From positions 49,736-113,735 of the forward strand of contig JBGCGF010000010.1 in assembly GCA_045110575.1 (NCBI GenBank): a DNA stretch of 64,000 nt, given 5' to 3'. Positions 35,104-42,719 of this stretch are shown piece after piece (position 1 is the first letter of the stretch; each line of letters begins with the position of its first letter). The DNA comes from CALDTK01 sp045110575 (lineage in GTDB: Bacteria > Bacteroidota > Bacteroidia > Chitinophagales > Saprospiraceae). The notes under the pieces are model-generated. The model was not told where the DNA came from and did no database searches. It saw only the letters and a list, made by a program, of their open reading frames with translations. The position numbers and the translations under genes are program-made.

Positions 35104-35334
35104 TTAGGCTTTGTTCATGGCCCATTCAACTTCGCCTGTACCTCGAGTAGCACTTGCTGCAGCATCCTGTGCCTTCGCCCAGATGTCAGATAAGTCCGCA
35201 GCTCGAGTATCTGCTGAAACACCTTCTGGCTTTTGAATGAACTGCCAAAGCTCTTCACTCTTCAAACTTGGAATCGTTGGAGTTTCGTTGGAAGTTGTTT
35301 TTGGTTTGCGTGAGAACAGTTGGAAGAATTTCAT
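35104..35334 (-). CDS. Small protein of unknown function
   Basis: 76 residues: a basic N-terminus (MKFFQLFSRKPKTT), a Ser/Thr/Pro linker, then a helical segment (SEELWQFIQKPEGVSADTRAADLSDIWAKAQDAAASA). No family recognised. It is convergent with the pRiA4b-like gene, 11 nt apart. A real small gene is plausible but unproven. Upstream, 35335-35576 has no gene. Confidence 0.45.
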   Translation of the reverse strand: MKFFQLFSRKPKTTSNETPTIPSLKSEELWQFIQKPEGVSADTRAADLSDIWAKAQDAAASATRGTGEVEWAMNKA

Positions 35335-35576
35335 AACCTAACCTTTGCTGAAAGTGTGCCAGTGTACCCCGTATTGCTGGCCTTTCGCGGTATGACGGTA
35401 AAGGCGGTAATTCGTGCAAATTCTTCTCTAACACTGCCATTCAACCTAACCTAGAAGGGGCATTGTATGCCTGTATCTTTCGATTGGCACAGCCAATTCA
35501 TCTAAAGAAATCGAGGTCGTGATCAAAAATGCTGCAGTATTGGGCAGCTTTTCTAGTGCCGGTCAGCATTATCACT

Positions 35577-35837
35577 TTAGTGGGAAGGGTGGTCTGCAAA
35601 GCTTTCCGCAAACAGGGCGGCGGCTTCTTCACGAGTAGGTAGGCGACCTTTTTGCTTCTTGTACGCTTTTAGCACACGTTTAAAGCCTTGCCAGTGATGG
35701 AGGAGTCTATCGCGTAAGTCAGAATTGTGGGCGCCTGTAGGACGATCTACGAGCTCCCAAAGCTCGGAGTCACGCTCGGCCAATTCACAATACGCATCAA
35801 AGCTGATGCACGTCGGTTTTCGATTTTCAAGTCTCAT
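35577..35837 (-). CDS. Small helical protein of unknown function
   Basis: 86 residues, predicted mostly helical, with a Trp/Arg-rich middle (HHWQGFKRVLKAYKKQKGRLPTREEAAALFAES). The composition looks coding rather than random. No family recognised. It is isolated; flanking regions (35335-35576 and 35838-36041) contain no gene. Confidence 0.45.
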   Translation of the reverse strand: MRLENRKPTCISFDAYCELAERDSELWELVDRPTGAHNSDLRDRLLHHWQGFKRVLKAYKKQKGRLPTREEAAALFAESFADHPSH

Positions 35838-36001
35838 CTCTCTGTGAAGATGAGCAAAATCAGATTAGTATCAGATGATATACCTTATGTATGTCGCTGA
35901 TAATCATGTCGTTCTGGTCTTGAATCAAGCATGCCATCTTACGAGATGGAGCCTTTATAGCGTGAATTGTGTGAAATCTAACACGGTATAGCCGTCTTGA
36001 A

Positions 36002-36019
36002 TCCAGCAGCGCAGCGACC
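36002..36019 (+). repeat. Dispersed intergenic repeat, TCCAGCAGCG type
   Basis: Matches the first part of the repeats at 39143-39172 (plus) and 5258-5287 (minus). Confidence 0.45.
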
Positions 36020-36041
36020 CCGTAACGAAGTGGTCGAGTAC

Positions 36042-36092
36042 TGAAACGGTCTAGTTTCTAAGATCTCAACTCTTAGAAACTAGACCGTTTCA
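36042..36092. terminator. 22-bp perfect inverted repeat directly after the ABC-F stop codon
   Basis: Arms 36042-36063 and 36071-36092 are perfect reverse complements with a 7-nt loop. The stem abuts the stop codon of the minus-strand ABC-F gene. No T-tract follows. It probably terminates or stabilises that transcript. Confidence 0.75.
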
Positions 36093-37730
36093 TTACGCAC
36101 TCGCATCCGCCGGGTAAAGGGTCTCACGTGCCTCGGTACGCTTCTCGCTCGCCAAGTACTCTTCAAGTGTACCTAGGTAATCTACTTGACCGTTTGGTCC
36201 GATCTCGATGACACGGTTTACAACCGTTTGCACCAGCTGGTGGTCGTGGCTACTCATAATGAGGTTGCCCTTGAAATCTGTAAGTGAGTTGTTGAGCGCC
36301 GTAATAGACTCCAGGTCCAAGTGATTGGTCGGCTCATTGAGCAACACGAAGTTCGGGTGCCCGAGCATCGCTTTCGACATCATACAACGAACCTTCTCGC
36401 CTCCAGAAAGGACCTCTACGCTCTTGTGCACTTCCTCTCCACCGAAGAGCATACGTCCAAGGAAACCACGGATAAATTGCTCATCCTTGTTTTCCGAGTA
36501 CTGGCGCAGCCACTCCATGATAGAAGTCTCGCCTTGACCTTCGAAATACTCGTGGTTCTCAGAAGGAAGATATTCTTGGGTAATCGTCTGTCCGTAGGAA
36601 AACGTTCCCGTCAATGGTTCTTGACGGCCTGACAACACCTCGTAAAAGGCGGCTAGCGCATTCGAGTTTGACGAAAGGACACCAATCTTGTCTCCAGTAT
36701 TCACTTGGAAACTCACGTTACCAAAGAGGAGGTTACCGTCTACATCATTTGCACTCAAGTTCTCAACCTTCAAAAGTTGGTCGCCCGGCTCACGCTCTGG
36801 GTTGAACGCGATGTACGGGTACTTACGACTAGATGGTTTGATCTCGTCGATGTTCAACTTCTCGAGTGCTTTCTTACGACTTGTCGCTTGCTTAGACTTC
36901 GATGCGTTGGCCGAAAAGCGCTGGATAAACTCAATGAGCTCCGCACGCTTGGTCTCGGTCTTCTTATTCTTGTTGGCTGCCTGCTGAGCAGCAAGTTCTG
37001 ACGTTGCTTGCCAGAAGGTATAGTTACCCGTGTAGATAGACGCCTGCTGGTAATCAATGTCCACGATGTGTGTACACACCATATCCAAGAAGTAACGGTC
37101 GTGACTGACTACGATAACGGTGTTCTTGAAGTCCGCGAGGTAATCACTCAACCAGTGTACCGTATCCGCATCAAGGTCGTTGGTAGGCTCATCCAGTAGG
37201 AGAAGCTCAGGTTCGCCAAACAGTGCCTGCGCCAAAAGCACCTTCACTTTAATAGGTCCTTCCATCTCTGACATTAGGCGATGGTGGTGCTCTTCTGCAA
37301 CGCCCATCTTACTGAGTAGAGATGCTGCATTGGATTCAGCTTCCCAGCCGCCCATTTCGCCAAACTCTTGCTCCATGTCAGCCGCCTTGAGCATGTCCTT
37401 TTCAGACGCATCCGGATCCATGTAAATGGCATCCTTCTCCTTGCCCATTTTGTACATCACCGAGTGACCGATAAGTACAGCCTCAAGTACAGGGTAGTCA
37501 TCATACGCTGCTTGGTCCTGACGAAGCACGGCCATACGGTTGCCTGGCTCGATCACGATGTCACCACGCTGTGGACTGATGTCACCACTCATAATCTTGA
37601 GTAGCGTAGACTTACCAGCACCGTTGGCACCAATAATTCCATAGCAGTTGCCACGCGTAAACTTGAGGTCTACGTCCTTGAAAAGGACACGTTTTCCATA
37701 CTGAAGTGCGACGTTGGAGAGAGTAAGCAT
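36093..37730 (-). CDS. ABC-F family ATPase (translation factor type) with degenerate second Walker A
   Basis: 545 residues with two ABC domains and a P-site-tip linker (about 245-300, KNKKTETKRAELIEFIQRF). Domain 1: Walker A GANGAGKST, Walker B LLLLDEPTNDLD, but the signature reads MSEMEGPIKVK rather than LSGGE. Domain 2: intact signature LSGGEKVR, Walker B LLNEPTNHLD (Asp to Asn), but Walker A reads VLSSNSNALAAF without the lysine. I recall similar degeneracy in Bacteroidota relatives of YbiT, so it is probably lineage-typical. ABC-F proteins bind the ribosomal E site. The gene ends at a 22-bp hairpin. Confidence 0.9.
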   Translation of the reverse strand: MLTLSNVALQYGKRVLFKDVDLKFTRGNCYGIIGANGAGKSTLLKIMSGDISPQRGDIVIEPGNRMAVLRQDQAAYDDYPVLEAVLIGHSVMYKMGKEKDAIYMDPDASEKDMLKAADMEQEFGEMGGWEAESNAASLLSKMGVAEEHHHRLMSEMEGPIKVKVLLAQALFGEPELLLLDEPTNDLDADTVHWLSDYLADFKNTVIVVSHDRYFLDMVCTHIVDIDYQQASIYTGNYTFWQATSELAAQQAANKNKKTETKRAELIEFIQRFSANASKSKQATSRKKALEKLNIDEIKPSSRKYPYIAFNPEREPGDQLLKVENLSANDVDGNLLFGNVSFQVNTGDKIGVLSSNSNALAAFYEVLSGRQEPLTGTFSYGQTITQEYLPSENHEYFEGQGETSIMEWLRQYSENKDEQFIRGFLGRMLFGGEEVHKSVEVLSGGEKVRCMMSKAMLGHPNFVLLNEPTNHLDLESITALNNSLTDFKGNLIMSSHDHQLVQTVVNRVIEIGPNGQVDYLGTLEEYLASEKRTEARETLYPADASA

Positions 37731-37768
37731 AACCTTAGGTTTTGGGCCCGCAATTCGAGGGCTTTTCA

Positions 37769-37782
37769 GCTTTCGCCAAAAC
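37769..37782 (-). repeat. 14-mer GTTTTGGCGAAAGC, ABC-F 5' region
   Basis: Exact copy between the putative promoter (37826-37833) and the ABC-F start codon. Confidence 0.9.
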
Positions 37783-37825
37783 CCCTTCCACGTGGTCGTG
37801 TAGCAGGTTTTAGCGCAAGCGGCCG

Positions 37826-37833
37826 CAAATGTA
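37826..37833 (-). promoter_or_regulatory. Putative -7 box (TACATTTG) for the ABC-F gene
   Basis: Matches TAnnTTTG on the minus strand about 95 nt upstream of the start codon. No TTG at the expected spacing. Confidence 0.4.
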
Positions 37834-37850
37834 CGAAACCACTTCGGAGA

Positions 37851-38480
37851 CTATTGGGTATAAACCAATCTCGGTGTCAAAAGCTCGTACGCTTCTCCTG
37901 TATCCAAGTTGAGCTCAATTTTTAGCTGCATGGTATCAGCCATTGTCGGTGACGGTACTTGAAGGGTGAGCCCCAAACCTTGAATAAGACTGGTGTCTCT
38001 TGCCAAAGAATCTAGTGGCGAATTGATTTTACTGAAAGGAAAATCGCCGACGAGCACCTCGCTATTTAGCGTAGATCCTGCAGGGTAGTCGATGCTATGG
38101 TCAAAAACTGTTGTTACGGTCACACCTGCATGTCGCTCTTCCTTCGAGCCGTTCCCTCCGAATACGGGCGAGCATGCCAAAAGTTGGGGAGTCAAAAACT
38201 GGCTCATTGATGGCTGAGACCTGTGGTTATTCACATAGCTCAATAGGTAGGATAGTTCTAGAACTATATCCTCCGTCCTTCTGAAATTTAGAAGCGTAGC
38301 ATCTTGCGAAAGATTAGATCGAATGGTTATAAAACCATCTTCTACTCGTTCAAGTCTAATTCCCTCAATATCAAAATAGGAGGGACCAGAAGGACCACAA
38401 TTATCATCATCGGTGGTACAGAAAGGTGTTAGAAAACCACAGAGGACTATAATCGCGAAATATCTAAATCGGGTATACAT
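37851..38480 (-). CDS. Lipoprotein of unknown function
   Basis: 209 residues from ATG 38480 (MYTRFRYFAIIVLCGFLTPFC). The frame to 38741 adds 87 residues antisense to the Cdd1 gene and is rejected. After the lipobox cysteine comes an acidic, Cys-containing stretch (TTDDDNCGPSG) and a beta-rich domain. The pattern CGPSxPSYFDIxGI is seen in some Bacteroidota lipoproteins without known function. No catalytic motif. Confidence 0.65.
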   Translation of the reverse strand: MYTRFRYFAIIVLCGFLTPFCTTDDDNCGPSGPSYFDIEGIRLERVEDGFITIRSNLSQDATLLNFRRTEDIVLELSYLLSYVNNHRSQPSMSQFLTPQLLACSPVFGGNGSKEERHAGVTVTTVFDHSIDYPAGSTLNSEVLVGDFPFSKINSPLDSLARDTSLIQGLGLTLQVPSPTMADTMQLKIELNLDTGEAYELLTPRLVYTQ

Positions 38481-38582
38481 GAAGATGAATGTATGGCGTA
38501 AGCCCGAAAGTTGTTCTATTAGTTCAACCGTCTGTCGGGAACAAATCCGACGTCGAATCCGAAATGCATTATACCTTTCAGT

Positions 38583-39032
38583 ATGCCCAAGCTTCCACTC
38601 ACGAATGACGAACGGTCTCTCTTGCGAAAGCATAAGGTCAAAGTTGCGGAGGTGAATGAGCTTGCCACAAGTGAGCTCGCTGAGATGCTCTACACTTCTC
38701 AGCTTCGAGCGCAAAAACTTCGCGCACACGCAACCTTCCAAGCAATTCCGTCTATCGGACCGAAGTTCGCCGAAGACCTTATCCTAATTGGTAAGTATGA
38801 CTTGGAAAGCCTTACAGGAACAACCGGAGCAGAACTTCTCAATACCTTCGAACGCCACAATGGTGTTTGGACGGATCCATGCGTAGAAGATCAATTCCGA
38901 CTGGCAGTGCACGTAGCAAAAACGGGAGACTACTCTAAGCAATGGCCTGATTTTACAGCAGAGCGCAAAGCGTTCAGAGCGAAACACGGTTATCCAAAGG
39001 ACAGACCAACCAAGCCATGGCACGAGCAATAA
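38583..39032 (+). CDS. Cdd1 / pathogenicity-locus family helix-hairpin-helix protein
   Basis: 149 residues. Residues about 50-130 match the Cdd1 family (FQAIPSIGPKFAEDLILIGKYDLESL, then VEDQFRLAVHVAKTGD), which contains a helix-hairpin-helix element IPSIGPKFAEDL. The name comes from a pathogenicity locus but the function is not established; a nucleic-acid-binding role is inferred from the HhH. The N-terminus (LPLTNDERSLLRKHKVKVAEV) is an extra helical segment. Confidence 0.82.
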   Translation: MPKLPLTNDERSLLRKHKVKVAEVNELATSELAEMLYTSQLRAQKLRAHATFQAIPSIGPKFAEDLILIGKYDLESLTGTTGAELLNTFERHNGVWTDPCVEDQFRLAVHVAKTGDYSKQWPDFTAERKAFRAKHGYPKDRPTKPWHEQ

Positions 39033-39142
39033 GTGTCTTTGAAACTGAGGTTGTAACGGGAGTCCGTCAGCCGAGCTAAGCGGAGGCCCTTAGCACGGGG
39101 CGAAGCGGTCCGACATTCGACATCCAAAGGACCATTAGCAAC

Positions 39143-39172
39143 ATCCAGCAGCGAAGTGATCTTACATCCAGC
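39143..39172 (+). repeat. Dispersed intergenic repeat, TCCAGCAGCGAAGTGATC type
   Basis: 24 of 30 positions match the minus-strand copy at 5258-5287. It is followed by a further ATCCAGCAACATCC unit, giving a short local tandem before the DUF6891 gene end. Confidence 0.6.
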
Positions 39173-39189
39173 AACATCCTTCAAGGACA

Positions 39190-39855
39190 TTACTCCTCGT
39201 CTTCCTCTTCCTCCTGCTCTTCTTGAACCATTTCGTCACCGCTCATGATGGACACGCAGCGCTCAACGCCCCAATCCTCATCATCCGGCTCTTTCATCCA
39301 GTCGATGTCGTTGATTTTGATGGCATCGCCAGGGTTTCCGCCCCAAGTTGCATCAAGGTCGTAACGCTGAAGTGTCTCTACAATAAGGTTAGCGACACCA
39401 CGCACCTGACTTGGTGCTTTGGTCATCGCACCGAACACGAGATCAAGGCGAGCCTTGTCGCTGATAGCAGTTTCTAGGTGGCCGGTATGATAGAAAACGT
39501 AGCCAATCGGGCGAACGCCATTTTCCATCAACGTCTTAAACGCCTCTGTTACTTCTTCAATGCCGTCTTCAGTCGTGTAGCCTGGGCGGTGAAGTGCGAT
39601 GACGTTGCGTTCTGCGAGCTCGTCAAAAGCATTGGCAATCCGATCGAAATCGTTTGCCTCTTCTGGATCCCATTCGTCAATTTCATCTTGACGTTCGCGG
39701 TACATCTTGACGACTTGCTCGCCAATCCATTCCACACTGATGTCTTCACCAACGAAGGTTTCTAGAATCTCTTCGAGAAGTTCATCCTCCTCCATGAAGC
39801 CGAAAATGAGTTCTTTCTCAATTATTTCGATCGCTTCGTTCTGTAGATCTGTCAT
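39190..39855 (-). CDS. DUF6891-family acidic protein
   Basis: 221 residues, strongly acidic, ending in a run of Glu/Asp (EEEEDEE). Conserved-looking elements are VVKMYRERQDEIDEWD, FDRIANAFDELAERNVIALH and GYTTEDGIEEVTEAF, which fit DUF6891. Function unknown. The acidic tail may be disordered. Confidence 0.7.
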   Translation of the reverse strand: MTDLQNEAIEIIEKELIFGFMEEDELLEEILETFVGEDISVEWIGEQVVKMYRERQDEIDEWDPEEANDFDRIANAFDELAERNVIALHRPGYTTEDGIEEVTEAFKTLMENGVRPIGYVFYHTGHLETAISDKARLDLVFGAMTKAPSQVRGVANLIVETLQRYDLDATWGGNPGDAIKINDIDWMKEPDDEDWGVERCVSIMSGDEMVQEEQEEEEDEE

Positions 39856-40018
39856 GTCAGTCGGTTTGTTCGATTAGGAAGCTGCAAAGAACAACCTCTA
39901 ACCTAAATAGTCTAGCTAAGAAAACGCATAGACTGGCTTCGGGTTACGGAAGTTTGCTGTTTGTGCTGAAAAAAACTCCTCACATGATCTTTTTGTCGAC
40001 TCCGGTGGTTGGATTCTT

Positions 40019-40579
40019 GTGCATCTACTCTCCTTCCTCGTCTTTTGTTTTGGCGTAAGCTTAACTCTTCAATCCCCCCTTTCAATGGATCAGCCACCAA
40101 TTATGCTCAGTAACGGAAGCGATTCCGAATCCTGGTACGTCATTAATGACGGCGTTATGGGCGGCGTGTCCGAAAGTAAGATCGTGCAACTTGAAGATGC
40201 CGTGCGATTCGAAGGGACCGTGCGCTTGGAAAATAACGGTGGATTTGCCTCCATGCGCAAGGAGATTGAGCCCATCAAGACGCTGTTGCCAGAGGCTATA
40301 GTTCAGCTTGAAGTACGTGGTGATGGTCAGGAGTATGAGTGTCGTTTCCGAATGGACGGAAGTCGACTTAGCTATGTCCACGCCTTCACGACAAAGGCAG
40401 ACGAGATCACTTCAATTTCACTTCTCATTAAGGACTTTAAACCTTCTTTCCGTGGCCGGAAGTACGACGTTGACGAGGTCGGATACCTAGACCTTGAGCG
40501 ATTGCAAGAACTTGGAATTTTGATCGCCGGCAAGCAGAAAGGGCCATTTCAAATTGAGGTATTGAAGATCTCTTTGTAA
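40019..40579 (+). CDS. CIA30-family (NDUFAF1-like) carbohydrate-binding-fold protein
   Basis: 186 residues from a GTG at 40019, giving a signal-like N-terminus (HLLSFLVFCFGVSLTLQS); an internal ATG at 40085 would remove it. The CIA30 domain covers about 35-185: WYVINDGVMGGVSES, FEGTVRLENNGGFASMR, and FKPSFRGRKYD. Bacterial CIA30 proteins have a jelly-roll fold related to carbohydrate-binding modules; their function is unclear. A one-mismatch 14-mer (40047-40060) falls in the signal region. Confidence 0.82.
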   Translation: MHLLSFLVFCFGVSLTLQSPLSMDQPPIMLSNGSDSESWYVINDGVMGGVSESKIVQLEDAVRFEGTVRLENNGGFASMRKEIEPIKTLLPEAIVQLEVRGDGQEYECRFRMDGSRLSYVHAFTTKADEITSISLLIKDFKPSFRGRKYDVDEVGYLDLERLQELGILIAGKQKGPFQIEVLKISL

Positions 40580-40626
40580 ACGTGAAACAAAACGTTTTAC
40601 ATTGACGCTTCAAATCTGTCTCATTT

Positions 40627-42594
40627 ATGTCTACTGCTCCATCTGATTCCTCCGACTTTCGTCAAAACGCAACCCAAGCACTCGAACGTGTATTCGGATG
40701 GTCAGCATTTCGAGACGGGCAGCTAGAGGTTTTGGAGGCCTTGCATGAGCACAAATGTGCCCTAGCACTATTTCCAACTGGCGGAGGTAAAAGCCTCTGC
40801 TACCAGCTGTATTCGCAGTTGGTGCCTACAGGATTGACCCTTGTCGTTAGTCCGCTCATCGCCTTGATGAAAGATCAAGTTGATGACCTTCGAAGTCGTG
40901 GCATCTCTGCAGCTCGCATTGACAGCTCGCTTGAATGGGAGGAGTTACGTACGATCAAAGACGACATCCGCAGCGGTGAGATGCGCATCTTGTATGTGGC
41001 TCCAGAGCGATTCAACAATGAGAACTTTCGTGAGCTTGTAGAGGGCGTCGAAATCTCACTCTTTGCCGTCGATGAGGCACACTGCATTTCACAGTGGGGA
41101 CACAACTTCCGACCCGACTACTTGAAGCTCGTAGAGTTTGCAGAACGTCTTGAAGCAAAAGCAGTACTGGCCTTAACAGCGACCGCTACACCTTCTGTTG
41201 TTGAGGACATTCAGAAGGCGCTGAAGATCCCACAGGAGGCTTCGATCATTACTTCGGCGTATCGTCCTAACCTTTTTATTGAGGTCAATCCGCAGCCTAT
41301 CATGTCGCGGACAGATATCCTCATCGAGCGTCTGCAAGACCAGGAGCCAGGGACAACAATCGTCTACGTCACCTTGCAGCGCACCGCTCAGGAGGTGACC
41401 GACGAGCTAGTCCAGGCAGGATTGCCAGCGAAGGTCTACCATGCAGGTCTAAAGCCTGACGAACGCGCCAAGGTGCAAGAATCTTGGATGCTTGGCCGCA
41501 ACCGCATTGTCGTTGCCACGATCGCCTTCGGTATGGGAATCGATAAGTCGGATGTCCGATACATCTATCACTTCAACTTGCCGAAAAGCCTTGAGAGCTA
41601 CGTACAGGAAATTGGACGTGCAGGTCGCGATGGCCAACCTTCACGTGTTGAGCTTTTAGGTAATGGAGAGGATGTTGCTCAGTTGGCTTCGTTTACGCTT
41701 GGCGATACGCCAGCCGATAGCGATCTACTTGCGTTTGTAGACCACATCCTCGGACAGGAAGAGCACTTCGAAGTCAGCACGTATCACTTGGCGCGCAACT
41801 TTGATATTCGGCAACTGACGCTCGGAACGGTGCTGACCTACATGGAATTACTCGGTATTATAAAGCAAGGCACGCCGAGATATACGGGCTATCAGATTAC
41901 GCCGATCGGAGGCAAGGAGCGGATCCTGAATCGTGTGAGTCCTTCGGCCAAGAAGTTCTACCAAGACCTGTTCGCAGTGAGTAAGGTGGGCTACAAGCAT
42001 ATCACGGTTGACATGGATGTTGCTGAGGCCAAAACAGAATACGACCGAGACAAAATCCTCAAAGGGATCAACTACTTAGATGGCAACGGCCTCGCGTATA
42101 CCAAGCCGAGCGGTCTGAAAAAAGGCTACAAGAAATTCGAGCATGATTTCACGGTCGAGAGCTTGACCGAAGAGCTGATCAGACGTTTTGCCGTAAGGGA
42201 GAAAGCAGACCTCGATCGCTTACAGCTGGTCGTTGATTTTGCAGAAACGCAATCATGTAAGACTGCCTACATCCTCCGTTATTTCGGAGATGAAGATCCT
42301 GCCGATTGTGGTCACTGTGCCTGGTGCGCCGATAAGAATCGAGACTTCTCTACGGCCATTGCAGCAATGGATTCCGATATCAGTGATGTCCTTTTTGGCG
42401 AACAACTTGAAGAGCTTCAAACCCTCATCGAAGAGAAACCAAAAGCACTCGGCGATCCCCGGAAGGTGACGCGTTACCTACTCGGAATTACGAGCCCGGC
42501 GACGGGAGCTGCGCGTATTACGCGCAACCGACTCTTCGGCTTGCTGAATGGATTTGGCTATGAAACCGTCGATGCGTTTGTGAAGGCGATGTAA
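40627..42594 (+). CDS. recQ: RecQ-family ATP-dependent DNA helicase
   Basis: 655 residues. Superfamily 2 helicase with motif I PTGGGKSLCYQL, motif II VDEAHCISQWGHNFRPDY (DEAH plus the RecQ aromatic loop), motif VI QEIGRAGRDGQP, a zinc-binding CxxC pair (DCGHCAWC) with an upstream cysteine, and a winged-helix RQC part. No clear HRDC domain at the C-terminus. It unwinds DNA in recombination and repair. The gene is monocistronic, followed by a GTCATTGCGAG-type repeat. Confidence 0.93.
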   Translation: MSTAPSDSSDFRQNATQALERVFGWSAFRDGQLEVLEALHEHKCALALFPTGGGKSLCYQLYSQLVPTGLTLVVSPLIALMKDQVDDLRSRGISAARIDSSLEWEELRTIKDDIRSGEMRILYVAPERFNNENFRELVEGVEISLFAVDEAHCISQWGHNFRPDYLKLVEFAERLEAKAVLALTATATPSVVEDIQKALKIPQEASIITSAYRPNLFIEVNPQPIMSRTDILIERLQDQEPGTTIVYVTLQRTAQEVTDELVQAGLPAKVYHAGLKPDERAKVQESWMLGRNRIVVATIAFGMGIDKSDVRYIYHFNLPKSLESYVQEIGRAGRDGQPSRVELLGNGEDVAQLASFTLGDTPADSDLLAFVDHILGQEEHFEVSTYHLARNFDIRQLTLGTVLTYMELLGIIKQGTPRYTGYQITPIGGKERILNRVSPSAKKFYQDLFAVSKVGYKHITVDMDVAEAKTEYDRDKILKGINYLDGNGLAYTKPSGLKKGYKKFEHDFTVESLTEELIRRFAVREKADLDRLQLVVDFAETQSCKTAYILRYFGDEDPADCGHCAWCADKNRDFSTAIAAMDSDISDVLFGEQLEELQTLIEEKPKALGDPRKVTRYLLGITSPATGAARITRNRLFGLLNGFGYETVDAFVKAM

Positions 42595-42672
42595 CCCGTC
42601 ATTGCGAGACGTGGCGAAGGAGCTGGCGTGGCAATCTGGCCCATGTGGTCCGACCGTTCTTACGGTCGACCG
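42595..42672. repeat. GTCATTGCGAG-type repeat and GTGGTCCGACCGT hairpin
   Basis: 42598-42636 resembles the widely dispersed GTCATTGCGAG...GGCAATCT repeat found in many bacteria. It is followed by ATGTGGTCCGACCGTT (42643-42658), which with ACGGTCGACC forms a hairpin. The same 16-mer recurs on the far side of the OmpA gene. Confidence 0.7.
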
Positions 42673-42719
42673 AAATAAGGTTGTAGCAAATTACCTTGCT
42701 AAAAATACGTTATCCTTCC

